A stretch of 64,000 nt of DNA from Chitinophaga niabensis (GTDB lineage: Bacteria; Bacteroidota; Bacteroidia; Chitinophagales; Chitinophagaceae): positions 3,660,482-3,724,481 of the forward strand of contig NZ_FSRA01000001.1 of the NCBI RefSeq assembly GCF_900129465.1, written 5' to 3'. Below are positions 25,287 through 34,894 of this stretch, piece by piece (the first letter of the stretch is position 1; each line of letters opens with the position of its first letter). The translations under genes and the position numbers were made by a program. The notes under the pieces are model-generated. The model searched no databases. It was not told the origin of the DNA and worked only from the letters and a program-made list of their open reading frames with translations.

Positions 25287-26516
25287 TTACAGACCAGCAG
25301 TCCAGGTCAGGAACCAATAAGAACCAGCTGGGTCTGCACCTTTACCGGCATGTGCAGGTAATGTAGTGTTTGGATCGAAAGTACCAACACCAAATGGATC
25401 CAGTAATTGGATATCTGTGTTTGAGTTACTGGCGTTGATGTAAACTTCGTTACCTGGTACCACAATAGGGCCAAGTGTGCTGAATGCATGAACAACGTTT
25501 CCGCTGAAAGTACCTGATGCACCACCTTCCAGGGTGATACCATTACCATAACCCAGGAAGATAGAGTTGGTAACGTTAAGACCTGTATTTCTTCTGAAAC
25601 GTGCAGCATTCAATGTACCTGCAAAAGCAGAAGTTTCTCCGCCGATCAGGGTAACGTTAGAAACAGTAGGCTGTGTTCTTGGAGTCAGCGAAGAGCTGTT
25701 TGCATCGTTGTCTGATTCGATACCATTGGCATCAGCATAAACAAAACCTGCCCTGCGAAGGCCAATTACATACTGAACATTACCAGTGTAACCATGGTCA
25801 AAATCCAGGATATCATCGTTTGTGTTCAGAGATACGAGGTGAGTAGCATTTACAGTACCTCCAAAGAATTCAAACGCATCGTCCCTGCCATAAGAAACCT
25901 GGATATAATCCAGAACGGTACCGCTACCTACACCACCCAGGGTGAGGCTGTTCAGTTCGTTGTTGTCTGACACGTTAGCACCAGCCCACTCGATACGAAC
26001 ATATTTCAGTATGCCGGAATTGTCTGCGGGAGTGCTACCGCCATAATGTACGTCAACACCTACAGGCAGTGTAGGCAGGTCAATACCTTCGATGGTTGGG
26101 TTGCTTTGGTTAGTTGGAGCATTACCCAGGATCACAACACCACCCCAGTCACCAACTGCAGGAGTAGCATTATTAGAAGTGAATACGATCGGAGCGTTGG
26201 TACCATCTGCATGAATCAAACCACCGCGGGTAACAATCAATGCAGAAGCTTCTGCTGGTGTGGGTTTAGAGATACCTTTAATGGTAACGCCTTCATTGAT
26301 CACCAGGTCTCCGCCAGGTACAACATAGGATTTTCCGTCGAGATAGTAAGTACCGTATGCCACCAGTTCCACATTAGCGTTAATAATACCGGGTAAGGTA
26401 GAACCGTTTGGCAGGATACCTGCTTTTACATTTTGATCAGCTTGCTGGCCTTCTTTTTTGCAGGCAGCAAAGGTTAACAGGGTCAGCGCACTGGCTGCAA
26501 TCATGAGCTTTTTCAT
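25287..26516 (-). CDS. Surface beta-helix-type lipoprotein, copy 2 of a tandem pair
   Basis: This 409-residue lipoprotein (leader MKKLMIAASALTLLTFAAC) belongs to a Bacteroidota surface family with a right-handed beta-helix pattern. The leader is followed by an N-terminal cap (GILPNGSTLPGIINANVEL), short repeating strands (VPGGDLVINEGVTIKG, APIVFTSN, VGDWGGVVILG), an acidic core ([32 protein letters not shown]) and an aromatic end ([10 protein letters not shown]). The Asp-rich loops could bind metal ions. I chose the ATG at 26516, because the longer frame from 26570 lacks a sensible leader. It closely matches its neighbour at 26584-27804, so the two arose by duplication. Molecular function unknown. 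Confidence 0.8.
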   Translation of the reverse strand: MKKLMIAASALTLLTFAACKKEGQQADQNVKAGILPNGSTLPGIINANVELVAYGTYYLDGKSYVVPGGDLVINEGVTIKGISKPTPAEASALIVTRGGLIHADGTNAPIVFTSNNATPAVGDWGGVVILGNAPTNQSNPTIEGIDLPTLPVGVDVHYGGSTPADNSGILKYVRIEWAGANVSDNNELNSLTLGGVGSGTVLDYIQVSYGRDDAFEFFGGTVNATHLVSLNTNDDILDFDHGYTGNVQYVIGLRRAGFVYADANGIESDNDANSSSLTPRTQPTVSNVTLIGGETSAFAGTLNAARFRRNTGLNVTNSIFLGYGNGITLEGGASGTFSGNVVHAFSTLGPIVVPGNEVYINASNSNTDIQLLDPFGVGTFDPNTTLPAHAGKGADPAGSYWFLTWTAGL

Positions 26517-26583
26517 GGTTTGAATTTTTTCTAAGGTTTTAATGAATGATTTGTTATCTAATGGATGCAATGAATTTTGTGTT

Positions 26584-27804
26584 TTAAAGACCTGCAGTCC
26601 AGGTCAGGAACCAGTAAGAATAGTCCGGGTCGCAACCCTTACCTGCATGCGCCGGCAATGTAGTATTTGGGTCAAAAGGACTACCAAATGGATCAATCAG
26701 TTGGATATCTGTATTTGAATTGACAGGATTCAGGTGAGCTTCATTACCTGCAGGAACAGGACCAAGGGCACTGAATGCATGTATAACGTTGCCGCTGAAC
26801 ACAGTTGATGATACTACCTGAATTCCCATTCCATATCCCAGGAAAACGGCGTTGGTGACATTCATGCCTGAATTTCTTCTGAAGCGTGCAGCATAGAGCG
26901 TGCCGGGGAAAGCAGCAGTTTCTCTGCCTATTATAGTGATATTCGAAACGGACGGCTGTGTTTTCGGAATGTCTGCTGAACCACTTGCATCATTATCTGA
27001 TTCAATACCATTTGCATCAGCATACACAAAACCCTGCTTACGAACACCCAGTACATACTGAACTGTACCAGTGTAACCAAGATCAAAGTCCAGGATGTCA
27101 TCATTTGTGCTCAGGGATACGAGGTGAGTAGCATTTACAGTGCCCCCAAAGAACTCAAACGAATCGTCCCTTCCATATGAGGCCTGGATATAGTCCAGTA
27201 CGGTACGGCTACCAACACCCCCGAGTGTGAGGCTGTTCAGTTCATTATTATCAGAAACGCTGGCACCTGCCCATTCGATGCGGATAAATTTCAATACGCC
27301 TGAGCTGTCTGTGGCATCAGCACCACCATAATGTACATCTACACCGATAGGGAGTGTGGGCAGATCAATGCCTTCAATAACAGGCTCAAATTTATTGGTG
27401 GGTGCATCTCCCAGTATCACAATACCACCCCAGTCTCCAACAGCAGGGAAATTACTGTTAGAAGTAAATACGATCGGATTCTCCAATGTGCCAACAGCAT
27501 GGATCAAACCACCACGGGTAACTATCAGTGCAGAAGCCTCTGCTGGGGTAAATTGAGGTATTCCTTTTACAGTAACACCTGCATTGATGATCAGGTTTCC
27601 TCCTGGCTTCACATAAGTTTTGCCATTAAGATAATAAGTACCGTTAGCCACCAGCTCTACATTCGTACTAATAACACCGGGTAATGCGGAGCCATTTGGC
27701 AGAATACCTGCTCTTACATTATGATCATTTTGTTTCGCGTCCTTTTTGCAAGCGGCAAAGGTTGCCAGGGCCAGCACGCTGACTATAATAGTAAGTGTTC
27801 TCAT
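26584..27804 (-). CDS. Surface beta-helix-type lipoprotein, copy 1 of a tandem pair
   Basis: This 406-residue paralogue of the next gene downstream has the same order of segments ([59 protein letters not shown]) and the same lipobox style (TFAAC). Most of the length aligns without gaps, but many side chains differ in the middle and near the end. This points to an old duplication rather than an assembly error. It starts 15 bases after the TonB receptor stop, so it is likely a surface partner of that receptor. The family is usually annotated only as hypothetical. Confidence 0.8.
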   Translation of the reverse strand: MRTLTIIVSVLALATFAACKKDAKQNDHNVRAGILPNGSALPGVISTNVELVANGTYYLNGKTYVKPGGNLIINAGVTVKGIPQFTPAEASALIVTRGGLIHAVGTLENPIVFTSNSNFPAVGDWGGIVILGDAPTNKFEPVIEGIDLPTLPIGVDVHYGGADATDSSGVLKFIRIEWAGASVSDNNELNSLTLGGVGSRTVLDYIQASYGRDDSFEFFGGTVNATHLVSLSTNDDILDFDLGYTGTVQYVLGVRKQGFVYADANGIESDNDASGSADIPKTQPSVSNITIIGRETAAFPGTLYAARFRRNSGMNVTNAVFLGYGMGIQVVSSTVFSGNVIHAFSALGPVPAGNEAHLNPVNSNTDIQLIDPFGSPFDPNTTLPAHAGKGCDPDYSYWFLTWTAGL

Positions 27805-27819
27805 TTCTAAACCGGCTTT

Positions 27820-30800
27820 TTAAAAATTATAGGTGATGTTCATGCTCAGGTTCCTTCCCTTAAACCAGCGGTGACGTACATAATCCAATCCTTTGTTATA
27901 CCTGTTCCCTTTGGGATCGCCATTCGGTTCGTTGCTCATCATATAAAGGTCCGTTTCACTTCCACCGCCGGAATTACCCGATGGCTTCAGGGATTGGTTC
28001 TGGTAAATAACATAATCCTGCTGTAACAGATCGCTCAAGTTCAGCCTTACCTGCATACGTTTCTTCAACAGGTTGGCACTTAACTGTACATCTATCACAT
28101 CGCGCGGGTTCTCATACTGATCATGCCATGCCTGGTAACCACCTACTATGATGCGCGGACCATAGCGGTTGTAAGCAATGTTCAACCCTATCACATCTCC
28201 AAAGTAACCGATGCCACCATTCAGCACGTAAGGAGAAAGGCCCTGCAATGGTCGGTTACGGGAATCCGGTGCCAGGGTAGTATCATTTCTACCGGTTACA
28301 CCATTTGCCGCATTAAGTAATTCTGATGTATTATACCGCACGTTCGCTTCCATCCATGAAGCATTTGCACTTATATAGATCTGTTTCAGCAGTTTGGAAT
28401 TTGGCTGGATAAAACCTAAAGACTTACGGAGATCCAGTTCAAATCCTTTGCTTGTAGAGCTTTGCAGGTTAAAATAGTAGAAGATGCCGGTTGCATTTCC
28501 ACTGCTGAAATCACCTATCAACTCCACGGGGTCATGAAACTTCTTGTAGAAGGCGGAGAGAGAGATCACTTCGCCCGGAGCCGGGTAATATTCATAACGG
28601 ATATCCCAATTGGTGATCTTCGCATCTTTCAACCCTATTGCTCCTTTATAAGAACTTCTTTCTTTGAATTCATAATAGATGTAGGGTGCTCTTTCCCTGA
28701 AATCAGCCCTGGCTAAGGTTTGTGAATATGCCAACCTGAAGTTCATACGGTCATTCAAACTATACACCAGGTTGAAAGAAGGAAGCCAGTCCGTTTTACT
28801 GTATTTCACCGTAGTATCTCTCGGCAATCCTGTTCTATAGTTATAAGAAACACCCTGCAGTTCCATAGCACTCTGCTCCATTCTCACCCCGCCTATAAAC
28901 CGGAAGTGCTGCAGGAATTTCAGGTCCGTCATCAGGTAAGCAGCATGGATCTGTTGTTTGCCGGTATAATCATCTCCCGCAAATCCCTGCCTGCCAATAC
29001 CAGAGGGCTGGTACTGCAGCATACCGGGTTGAATAAGTTCCGACGAGTGTAATTCATAATCCGCCTTGCCAAATACAGCACTGTCTATCCTTGCCAGTGC
29101 AGCAGGCGTATTCGCGGTTGGATCATAATACATCCGCAGTGCAAGGCTTTTGTTGTCCGCATTCCGGAAAGTGCCTGCATATCCTACTTTAAGGTTTTGT
29201 GTTGTATTGCCAATTTTAAATGGTATGGTAAAGTTGCCCAGTACATTCTTACGTCTTTCCTTCAGCTTGGAATTAAAGATGGTTAACCCGTCTGACAGGA
29301 TACCGCTGGAACCGTCGTTCAGGTTATAATTCCTGAACTGCCCTTTGGGTCCGTTGCTCATACGCCCATTAGATGCCCTTGTATCCGGCTGATCCCTGTC
29401 CAGCACAATGTTATCTGCAGACCAGTCGAACTTCAGGTGTTTACCCAGGAGATGCTCCCCTTCCAGCCTGTTCTGCCATAAAGCATTGATCAGCGTTACG
29501 TCTATATAATATTTTACCGGCCCATCCCCTCTGTCCCAGTTAGTGCCGTAAAAAGCATTGGACTCATTACTGAAACGCCTGTTGTATAAATTCTTAAAAG
29601 CTACCTTATGCCCTTTTGTTTGAAAGCCAATGTTCAATACTGCACCCAGGGCGGTGTTGAAATTGTAAGTGTTTGCACTATCGTAGAGATAATAAGAAGG
29701 AAAATAACGTGTTTCATCTACGATGCTTTCTTCATGGCGGTAAGTGGCTGCCAGCGTAACACCAAAGGAAGAGACCTTGTCTTTCAGATCCATTTTCCGG
29801 CCTAACATCAGCTGGTAATTCTGCACCGGTGAATATTGGTAAGCACGCAAGCCCCAGTTATTGGGTATAGCCCTTTCCATCCTGCTGCGGTTCTCCTTAT
29901 CTCCCGCACCCAGATATTTGCGGTATTCTTCATTATTCCAATCTTTATTCCACCAGCCACGCGTTCCATCATCAAAGCCCAGGTAATCATTACCACCACG
30001 TTTTGTTCCGTACATAGACTTACCGGTGCTGTTGGTATTAATGCCTGTTCCTAATGTTATGGACAGGAAGTTCTTTTCCGGAATGCTCCGTGTATTTACC
30101 TGAACAAGGCCACCTGCAAACTCTGCCGGCATATCCGGCGTAGCTGTTTTATTTACGATGATATTATCTATCAGTGCGCTGGGGATCACGTCAAAGGAAA
30201 AGTTCCTTCTGTTAGGTTCTGTACTCGGCAGATTAGCACCGTTGAGGATCACATTATTATAACGCTCACTCAATCCCCGTACGGTCACAAACTTATCGTC
30301 CTGCACGGTGATGCCGTTCACTCTTTTTAATACCTGTGCCGCATTATTATCCGGTGTAACCCTGATCTGTTCTGCACTGATACCATCAGACACCGCAGCA
30401 TTATTTTTCTGCAGTGCATACAGCCCTTCCACGGAAGCTTTCTGATAATTTCCGGTGATCACTACCTCTTTCAAAGCAGAAGAAGAGGAGGTCATTAACA
30501 CATTCAGCGGCGTCAACTGTTTTTCTCTTACGATGATATCTGTAACCTTCTGCGTATTATAAGAGATGTAACGGAATGTGAGCACATATTTACCCGGGGG
30601 TAATTTAATTGTGTAACTGCCATCCACCTGCGTTACAGTACCTCCTTTTCCTTCTACCATAATGGTTACGCCGGGGAGTGGTTCATTACGGTTGTCCACC
30701 ACCTTTCCGGAGATCGTACCATCTTCTATCCTTCTTGCCAACGCTTCGGCTTTGCCTGCACGGATGGCAATTGTATTATTGTTGTAGTCGATATCTACGG

Positions 30801-31098
30801 GTGTATTCCTGTCCAGGAATTCTAATACTTTTCCGAGGTCAGCCGAAGAATATTCCAGTTCTGACACGGCACATTTACCAAGGTATAAAGGATCATATGC
30901 ATAAATAAAAGAAGTTTGCGATTGCAGTGCTTTGACCACCTCTGCCACATTGGTCTTCCCTGTTTTTAAAGAAATCTTTTGTTGCAGTGTTTTATATGAC
31001 TGTGCAGCTAATACCAGGTGCTGCCCGCATAATAAAATAGCAAATGTTAAATAGATGGCTGTGCGCCTGTTAAAAAATTTACGTGTAAAATTCTGCAT
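27820..31098 (-). CDS. TonB-dependent receptor with STN domain (not SusC type)
   Basis: This 1092-residue outer-membrane receptor has a signal peptide (about 1-32), an STN domain (about 40-115), a CarboxypepD_reg-like domain (about 127-210), a plug with QVLKRVNGITVQDDKFVTVRG-type residues (about 225-345), and a barrel ending in NMSITYNF. The plug lacks the SusC signature and no SusD follows. The pattern is closer to Oar/siderophore-type receptors (GLSERYNNVILNGANLPS). The STN domain together with the FecR and sigma genes upstream predicts ligand-induced control. Its direct neighbours are the two beta-helix lipoproteins, which probably take the role that SusD has elsewhere. Confidence 0.94.
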   Translation of the reverse strand: MQNFTRKFFNRRTAIYLTFAILLCGQHLVLAAQSYKTLQQKISLKTGKTNVAEVVKALQSQTSFIYAYDPLYLGKCAVSELEYSSADLGKVLEFLDRNTPVDIDYNNNTIAIRAGKAEALARRIEDGTISGKVVDNRNEPLPGVTIMVEGKGGTVTQVDGSYTIKLPPGKYVLTFRYISYNTQKVTDIIVREKQLTPLNVLMTSSSSALKEVVITGNYQKASVEGLYALQKNNAAVSDGISAEQIRVTPDNNAAQVLKRVNGITVQDDKFVTVRGLSERYNNVILNGANLPSTEPNRRNFSFDVIPSALIDNIIVNKTATPDMPAEFAGGLVQVNTRSIPEKNFLSITLGTGINTNSTGKSMYGTKRGGNDYLGFDDGTRGWWNKDWNNEEYRKYLGAGDKENRSRMERAIPNNWGLRAYQYSPVQNYQLMLGRKMDLKDKVSSFGVTLAATYRHEESIVDETRYFPSYYLYDSANTYNFNTALGAVLNIGFQTKGHKVAFKNLYNRRFSNESNAFYGTNWDRGDGPVKYYIDVTLINALWQNRLEGEHLLGKHLKFDWSADNIVLDRDQPDTRASNGRMSNGPKGQFRNYNLNDGSSGILSDGLTIFNSKLKERRKNVLGNFTIPFKIGNTTQNLKVGYAGTFRNADNKSLALRMYYDPTANTPAALARIDSAVFGKADYELHSSELIQPGMLQYQPSGIGRQGFAGDDYTGKQQIHAAYLMTDLKFLQHFRFIGGVRMEQSAMELQGVSYNYRTGLPRDTTVKYSKTDWLPSFNLVYSLNDRMNFRLAYSQTLARADFRERAPYIYYEFKERSSYKGAIGLKDAKITNWDIRYEYYPAPGEVISLSAFYKKFHDPVELIGDFSSGNATGIFYYFNLQSSTSKGFELDLRKSLGFIQPNSKLLKQIYISANASWMEANVRYNTSELLNAANGVTGRNDTTLAPDSRNRPLQGLSPYVLNGGIGYFGDVIGLNIAYNRYGPRIIVGGYQAWHDQYENPRDVIDVQLSANLLKKRMQVRLNLSDLLQQDYVIYQNQSLKPSGNSGGGSETDLYMMSNEPNGDPKGNRYNKGLDYVRHRWFKGRNLSMNITYNF

Positions 31099-31157
31099 AC
31101 GTTTTTGTTACTTTTTTATATCTGGTTGAGATGAAGCATGCGCATAAGATACCTGAT

Positions 31158-31175
31158 AGCAGGGGTCTCCCTGCT
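31158..31175 (-). other. Hairpin between FecR and TonB receptor genes
   Basis: A perfect 7-bp stem (AGCAGGG at 31158-31164 with CCCTGCT at 31169-31175) closes a 4-base loop in the 101-base gap between FecR and the receptor. Its place matches hairpins in the other two sigma/FecR loci of this window. Confidence 0.55.
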
Positions 31176-31199
31176 TTCGTATCCGGGTCTGTTTATGAA

Positions 31200-32123
31200 T
31201 TAATCCTTCGTGATGTGTACAAAAGTGCTATCTCCTTTCTGGCTATAGGAGATGCGCTGAACAAACGACATTTTTTTAAGTACAAGTTCAAGTGATACCT
31301 GCAACGGGAAGGTGGCAGTCATCCTTTTTGCCGCAATAGCTTTATCTGTTAATATAAAGGCCTGTCCGTACCGGCGCTGTAATTTGGCAAATACCTCATC
31401 CAGCGGCGTATTATCAAAGATCAGTTTACCTTCTTTCCAGTCTGTAGCTTCGCCGGGGGTAAACGTTGATTCTTTATATTCCCTGTTGTTCCTGTAGCTG
31501 ATCCTGTTGCCGGGTAACAATATCTTTGAAAATGCAACGGCGGTATCTTCTGCACTCACGGCTACTTTCCCTGAGATGAGGCTTACATGGATGCTACTGT
31601 CTGAATAGCTGGGGGTAGCAATATTGAAAGAAGTACCCAATGCTGTTGTGATCAATCCGCCTGCATTTACACTAAAAGGCTTTTCCTGGTTTGTTTCCAC
31701 TTCAAAATAAGCCTCTCCTTTCAGCCACAGTTCCCGCTTTTTAACATTATAGGTTTCATCATACATGAGCATGGAATACCCGTTCAGCCATACGGCGGTA
31801 CCATCCGGCATATGCACCAGTTTTACACCTGGCCCGTTGTTGGATAAGGTGTCCATGTGTTGTACATGGAGGGTTTGAGGCATTGTTTTTGTCTGCAACA
31901 GGTACGCAGTTGTTGCGATGATCCCCAGTACGGCGGCCGCAGCGGCCATCCGTAGCCATGGGATCCGTCTTATTTCTTTAACCGGTGTTGGCTCATCCCA
32001 TTTTGTCATCAGATACCCGTCCAGCTCCCTGTTATCCTGTTGATCCAGCCAGGCTTCCACCTGTTCCTGTTCCGCTTCGGTACAAAGGCCTTTAAAGTAT
32101 TTATCCAACAATTGGTGGTTCAT
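31200..32123 (-). CDS. FecR family anti-sigma factor
   Basis: This 307-residue FecR protein has a short cytosolic N-terminus (about 1-70), one membrane helix (MAAAAAVLGIIATTAYLL) and a periplasmic FecR domain (MPDGTAVWLNGYSMLMYDE, then LWLKGEAYFEVE). A C-terminal DUF4974-like part runs from about 230 to 305. It should hold the sigma factor encoded 107 bases upstream and receive the signal from the STN domain of the TonB receptor downstream. It is typical in size and organisation. Confidence 0.94.
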   Translation of the reverse strand: MNHQLLDKYFKGLCTEAEQEQVEAWLDQQDNRELDGYLMTKWDEPTPVKEIRRIPWLRMAAAAAVLGIIATTAYLLQTKTMPQTLHVQHMDTLSNNGPGVKLVHMPDGTAVWLNGYSMLMYDETYNVKKRELWLKGEAYFEVETNQEKPFSVNAGGLITTALGTSFNIATPSYSDSSIHVSLISGKVAVSAEDTAVAFSKILLPGNRISYRNNREYKESTFTPGEATDWKEGKLIFDNTPLDEVFAKLQRRYGQAFILTDKAIAAKRMTATFPLQVSLELVLKKMSFVQRISYSQKGDSTFVHITKD

Positions 32124-32230
32124 GTGTTAGTCAAACGGTGGTTATTAACCCGGTTGCAATAAGAGTACGTTTGTAAAAGAGGGATGTACCAATGAAAAAA
32201 CGGAGTTCATAATTTGGTAACATTACATGG

Positions 32231-32746
32231 TTAACGGGCCGTCAGCTCCCGGCGGATAAACTGTAAAGCCAGCTGCAGGTGATTCCTGACGGTCATAGGT
32301 GATAGGGACAATTGGTCAGCAATTTCTTTATGGGAACGGCCTTCATCGCGGCTCATCAGGTAAATGTTCCGCCGTTGTTCAGGCAACCGGGCAACCAGTT
32401 GTTGTATTTCTTTACGTAACTCTTTGTACAATAAGGTATTCTCTGCTGAATCCTCATCCTGCACTTCTTTCTTATGCAGGGTTAACTCACCCAGGTTTTT
32501 CTTTTCCCGGTATAACTTACGGGTTTCATCGATCACGATGTTCTTCACGTAAACAAATAACAGCGGGAAAATATCCTGGCCGGGCTGCACCCGCTCTATA
32601 TTCTCCCATAACCGCACAAAACACTGCTGTGTAATCTCTTCCGCCCTTTCTGCATCGCTGGTTAACTTGTATGCAAAGCGGTAGACCTTGTCCCGGTTTG
32701 TGACAAACAACTCCTCAAAAAGTACTTTTGCTGGAATTTCGGGCAT
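32231..32746 (-). CDS. ECF RNA polymerase sigma factor
   Basis: This 171-residue ECF sigma factor has region 2 near 15-80 (KVYRFAYKLTSDAERAEEIT, then CFVRLWENIERV) and region 4 near 110-165 (ARLPEQRRNIYLMSRDEGRS with a following helix-turn-helix, KEIADQLSLSPMTVRNHL). It is the first gene of the second sigma/FecR/TonB locus and should direct transcription of the receptor and lipoprotein genes when FecR releases it. Confidence 0.94.
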   Translation of the reverse strand: MPEIPAKVLFEELFVTNRDKVYRFAYKLTSDAERAEEITQQCFVRLWENIERVQPGQDIFPLLFVYVKNIVIDETRKLYREKKNLGELTLHKKEVQDEDSAENTLLYKELRKEIQQLVARLPEQRRNIYLMSRDEGRSHKEIADQLSLSPMTVRNHLQLALQFIRRELTAR

Positions 32747-32814
32747 GACAGAACAATTGAAATTAACGTGGATAAATGTAGGCGTTACATGTTACTTGAA
32801 TGTTAACATACGTA

Positions 32815-32850
32815 AAAGCAAAAACCCCAGAGCAACGGATCGCTCTGGGG
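32815..32850 (-). terminator. Terminator of the EEP/SusCD locus
   Basis: A perfect 9-bp stem (CCCCAGAGC at 32825-32833 with GCTCTGGGG at 32842-32850) is followed by U-rich sequence on the - strand. It lies 24 bases past the stop of the last EEP gene and separates the third locus from the sigma gene of the second. Confidence 0.88.
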
Positions 32851-32873
32851 CCAGCATAAACATGGTTTTCTTA

Positions 32874-33680
32874 TTATTTTTTGGTCATCTGCAAAATAGC
32901 CACCAGCGGTAAATGGTCTGAAGCCAGCTTTCCGGTAACCGGTCCATAACTGATCACCCTGAAATGATTCGCAGGTTTGAACATAATATAATCGATCGTT
33001 CTGTCCGGTTTATCCGAGGGGAAAGTATAGGCACAATTCAAACATCCCATAGTGAATTGCTGCTTTAAGATGCCGATCGTCTGGCTCGTTGGCAAAGCAT
33101 TCAGATCACCTGCAAGAACCAATGGGTTTTGCGTCAGATCTTTCACCAACCTGTTTGCCTGCAGGATGCGGTTATCTTCTGCTCCCAGGTGATCCAGGTG
33201 GGTAGCTGCGAAGTTGAACTTCATGCCTTCTGCTTCTACCGTGATCATAGCCACAGACCTTGGTTCTGAACCTGCCAGCGCGATCGGTAATTCCAGCCGC
33301 AGGGAATCCAGGATCGGAAAACGGGACAGTACAGCATCTCCGTATTCACCACCGTCATATGCCATGGCTTTGGTGAAGTAGGAATACATCCCGGTTAACC
33401 GGCCTAATTCTTTCGCCTGGTCCACTGTAGCGCCGCTGCGTTTTGTATAACGGTCCACTTCGGAAAGTGCTACCAGGTCCGGCTGAATGGATTTGATCAC
33501 ATCTGCCGTTCCCTGCAGATCTATCGCAGTGCCTGTCATGGGAATACCCCTGCGGATATTATAACTCAGCACTTTCACACGCACCTTTACGGAAGTATCT
33601 ACCGGTACCGGAGGATTGGTGCCTCCATTACTTTTACTGCAGGAGAGCGCCAGGAAGGACAATAAAATTAATCTCATCAT
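32874..33680 (-). CDS. Endonuclease/exonuclease/phosphatase (EEP) family lipoprotein
   Basis: This 268-residue lipoprotein (lipobox FLALSC) has the complete EEP fold. The catalytic pattern is intact: Asn in SYNIRRG, metal-binding Glu in ALSEVDR, His in ATHLDHLG, Asp and Asn in AGDLNAL, Asp in TIDYIMF and the final SDHLP. Members cut phosphodiester or phosphate-ester bonds in nucleic acids, sphingolipids or inositol phosphates with a divalent metal. It is the last gene of a SusCD locus and lies 4 bases after a related EEP gene that has lost key residues. The likely role is surface or periplasmic cleavage of a phospho-ligand brought in by SusCD. Confidence 0.9.
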   Translation of the reverse strand: MMRLILLSFLALSCSKSNGGTNPPVPVDTSVKVRVKVLSYNIRRGIPMTGTAIDLQGTADVIKSIQPDLVALSEVDRYTKRSGATVDQAKELGRLTGMYSYFTKAMAYDGGEYGDAVLSRFPILDSLRLELPIALAGSEPRSVAMITVEAEGMKFNFAATHLDHLGAEDNRILQANRLVKDLTQNPLVLAGDLNALPTSQTIGILKQQFTMGCLNCAYTFPSDKPDRTIDYIMFKPANHFRVISYGPVTGKLASDHLPLVAILQMTKK

Positions 33681-33684
33681 ACTA

Positions 33685-34869
33685 CTAATAATAAACCTGC
33701 ATTTGAGAAATTACAGGCAGGTGATCACTGGTGGAAACAGTTCCTACTCTATTCTCCACTACCCTGAAACGGTTAGCCGGTGAATAGATGATATAATCTG
33801 TATTGCTGGCAGGGTTGGTAGCCGGATAATTGAAAGCACAACCTTCTGTACAGATCAGCGTAAAGCGTGTTTTTAAGGCCAGGTAGGTATCTCCCGCCAG
33901 CTGATCATTGAAGTTGCCTCCCACGATCACCGGCCCGTCATACGGCTGTAAGAATTCCAGCAGCTTGGCTGGTTGCCCCGCCCTTAAAGTAACGTTCGCA
34001 TTGAAGTGTGTGCCGGCAAATGTGAGGGTCTGCCCTTCCTTTACTTTCACTTTGATCACAGCCAGCGGACCGGGTTCGCCGGAAGGTGTGGGCAATATAA
34101 ATGCCGCACTGTCTGTGATCGGGAATTTGGATAATACGGCAGTACCATATTCTCCGCCATCATGATTAATGGCTTTGGCAAAGTAGCTGAACATACCCAG
34201 CTTCTTCGCGATCTCTGCAGGCATATCCACATATCCGCTACGTTTAGTGTTCTTGTCTATCTCCCTGATCACAATCAGGTCTCCGCCTAAGGGACGCAAA
34301 ACATCTGCCACTGCGTTCACATCAAATACGGTAGACTTCTTACCATAAGAGATCACTTTCAGGTTCAGGCCGTCTCTTTGCGCTTCCACTAAAAAATAGG
34401 CTGTGCGCAGGTTTTCATTCACTGCTACATTACCTGTTACCTGCTCTATCGTAACCGGCAAAAGGTATTTCTTCAATGATTCCAGCACACCTGCTGTTTT
34501 GATCTGCAATTTCAGGGGTGCAGTACTTTGCTGTCCTTTTGCAATGGTCCCGCTGGTTTGCAGTAGTTCATAACTACCTGCCGGCATAGTTTCGTAGGCA
34601 GTACCGTTCAATTGATTATAAGCAGCTACGAGTGATGCGTCTACCCTGAACTTTACTTCCAGGTTATTGCTGTTATTACGCGGCCCACCAAAGGCGGCAC
34701 CGAAGATGATGGTCTGTGGTGTGTCTGCCATCACCAGGTTAACGATGGAAGGCAGGTTCACTGCCTGCGGCATATATACCTTTTCATACAATTCCGGATG
34801 AGGAATATCCTTATCGTACTTACAGGCGGAAATGAGGATAATAGAGAGTATACTGAGTAAATACTTCAT
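33685..34869 (-). CDS. DUF1735-like domain fused to a degenerate EEP domain, lipoprotein
   Basis: This 394-residue lipoprotein (leader ends ILISAC) has two parts. Residues about 20-170 resemble DUF1735 beta domains found in surface glycan-binding proteins (VKFRVDASLVAAYNQLNGTA, then YLLPVTIEQVTGN). Residues about 172-394 align along their length with the EEP neighbour at 32874-33680, but the catalytic Asn of SYNIRRG is Gly (SYGKKS) and the catalytic Asp of GDLN is Asn (GNFN). The metal-site Glu (VIREIDK), the His (GTHFN), the Asp of TDYIIY and SDHLP remain. It is probably a ligand-binding pseudoenzyme. It lies between SusD and the intact EEP gene in one operon. Confidence 0.8.
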   Translation of the reverse strand: MKYLLSILSIILISACKYDKDIPHPELYEKVYMPQAVNLPSIVNLVMADTPQTIIFGAAFGGPRNNSNNLEVKFRVDASLVAAYNQLNGTAYETMPAGSYELLQTSGTIAKGQQSTAPLKLQIKTAGVLESLKKYLLPVTIEQVTGNVAVNENLRTAYFLVEAQRDGLNLKVISYGKKSTVFDVNAVADVLRPLGGDLIVIREIDKNTKRSGYVDMPAEIAKKLGMFSYFAKAINHDGGEYGTAVLSKFPITDSAAFILPTPSGEPGPLAVIKVKVKEGQTLTFAGTHFNANVTLRAGQPAKLLEFLQPYDGPVIVGGNFNDQLAGDTYLALKTRFTLICTEGCAFNYPATNPASNTDYIIYSPANRFRVVENRVGTVSTSDHLPVISQMQVYY

Positions 34870-34894
34870 GTCGAATAATGTTAAACGTGATCAA

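Noticed and set aside
25287..27804. Tandem lipoprotein genes as an assembly artefact
   Set aside because: The two copies differ at many positions and in small gaps, so they are real paralogues.
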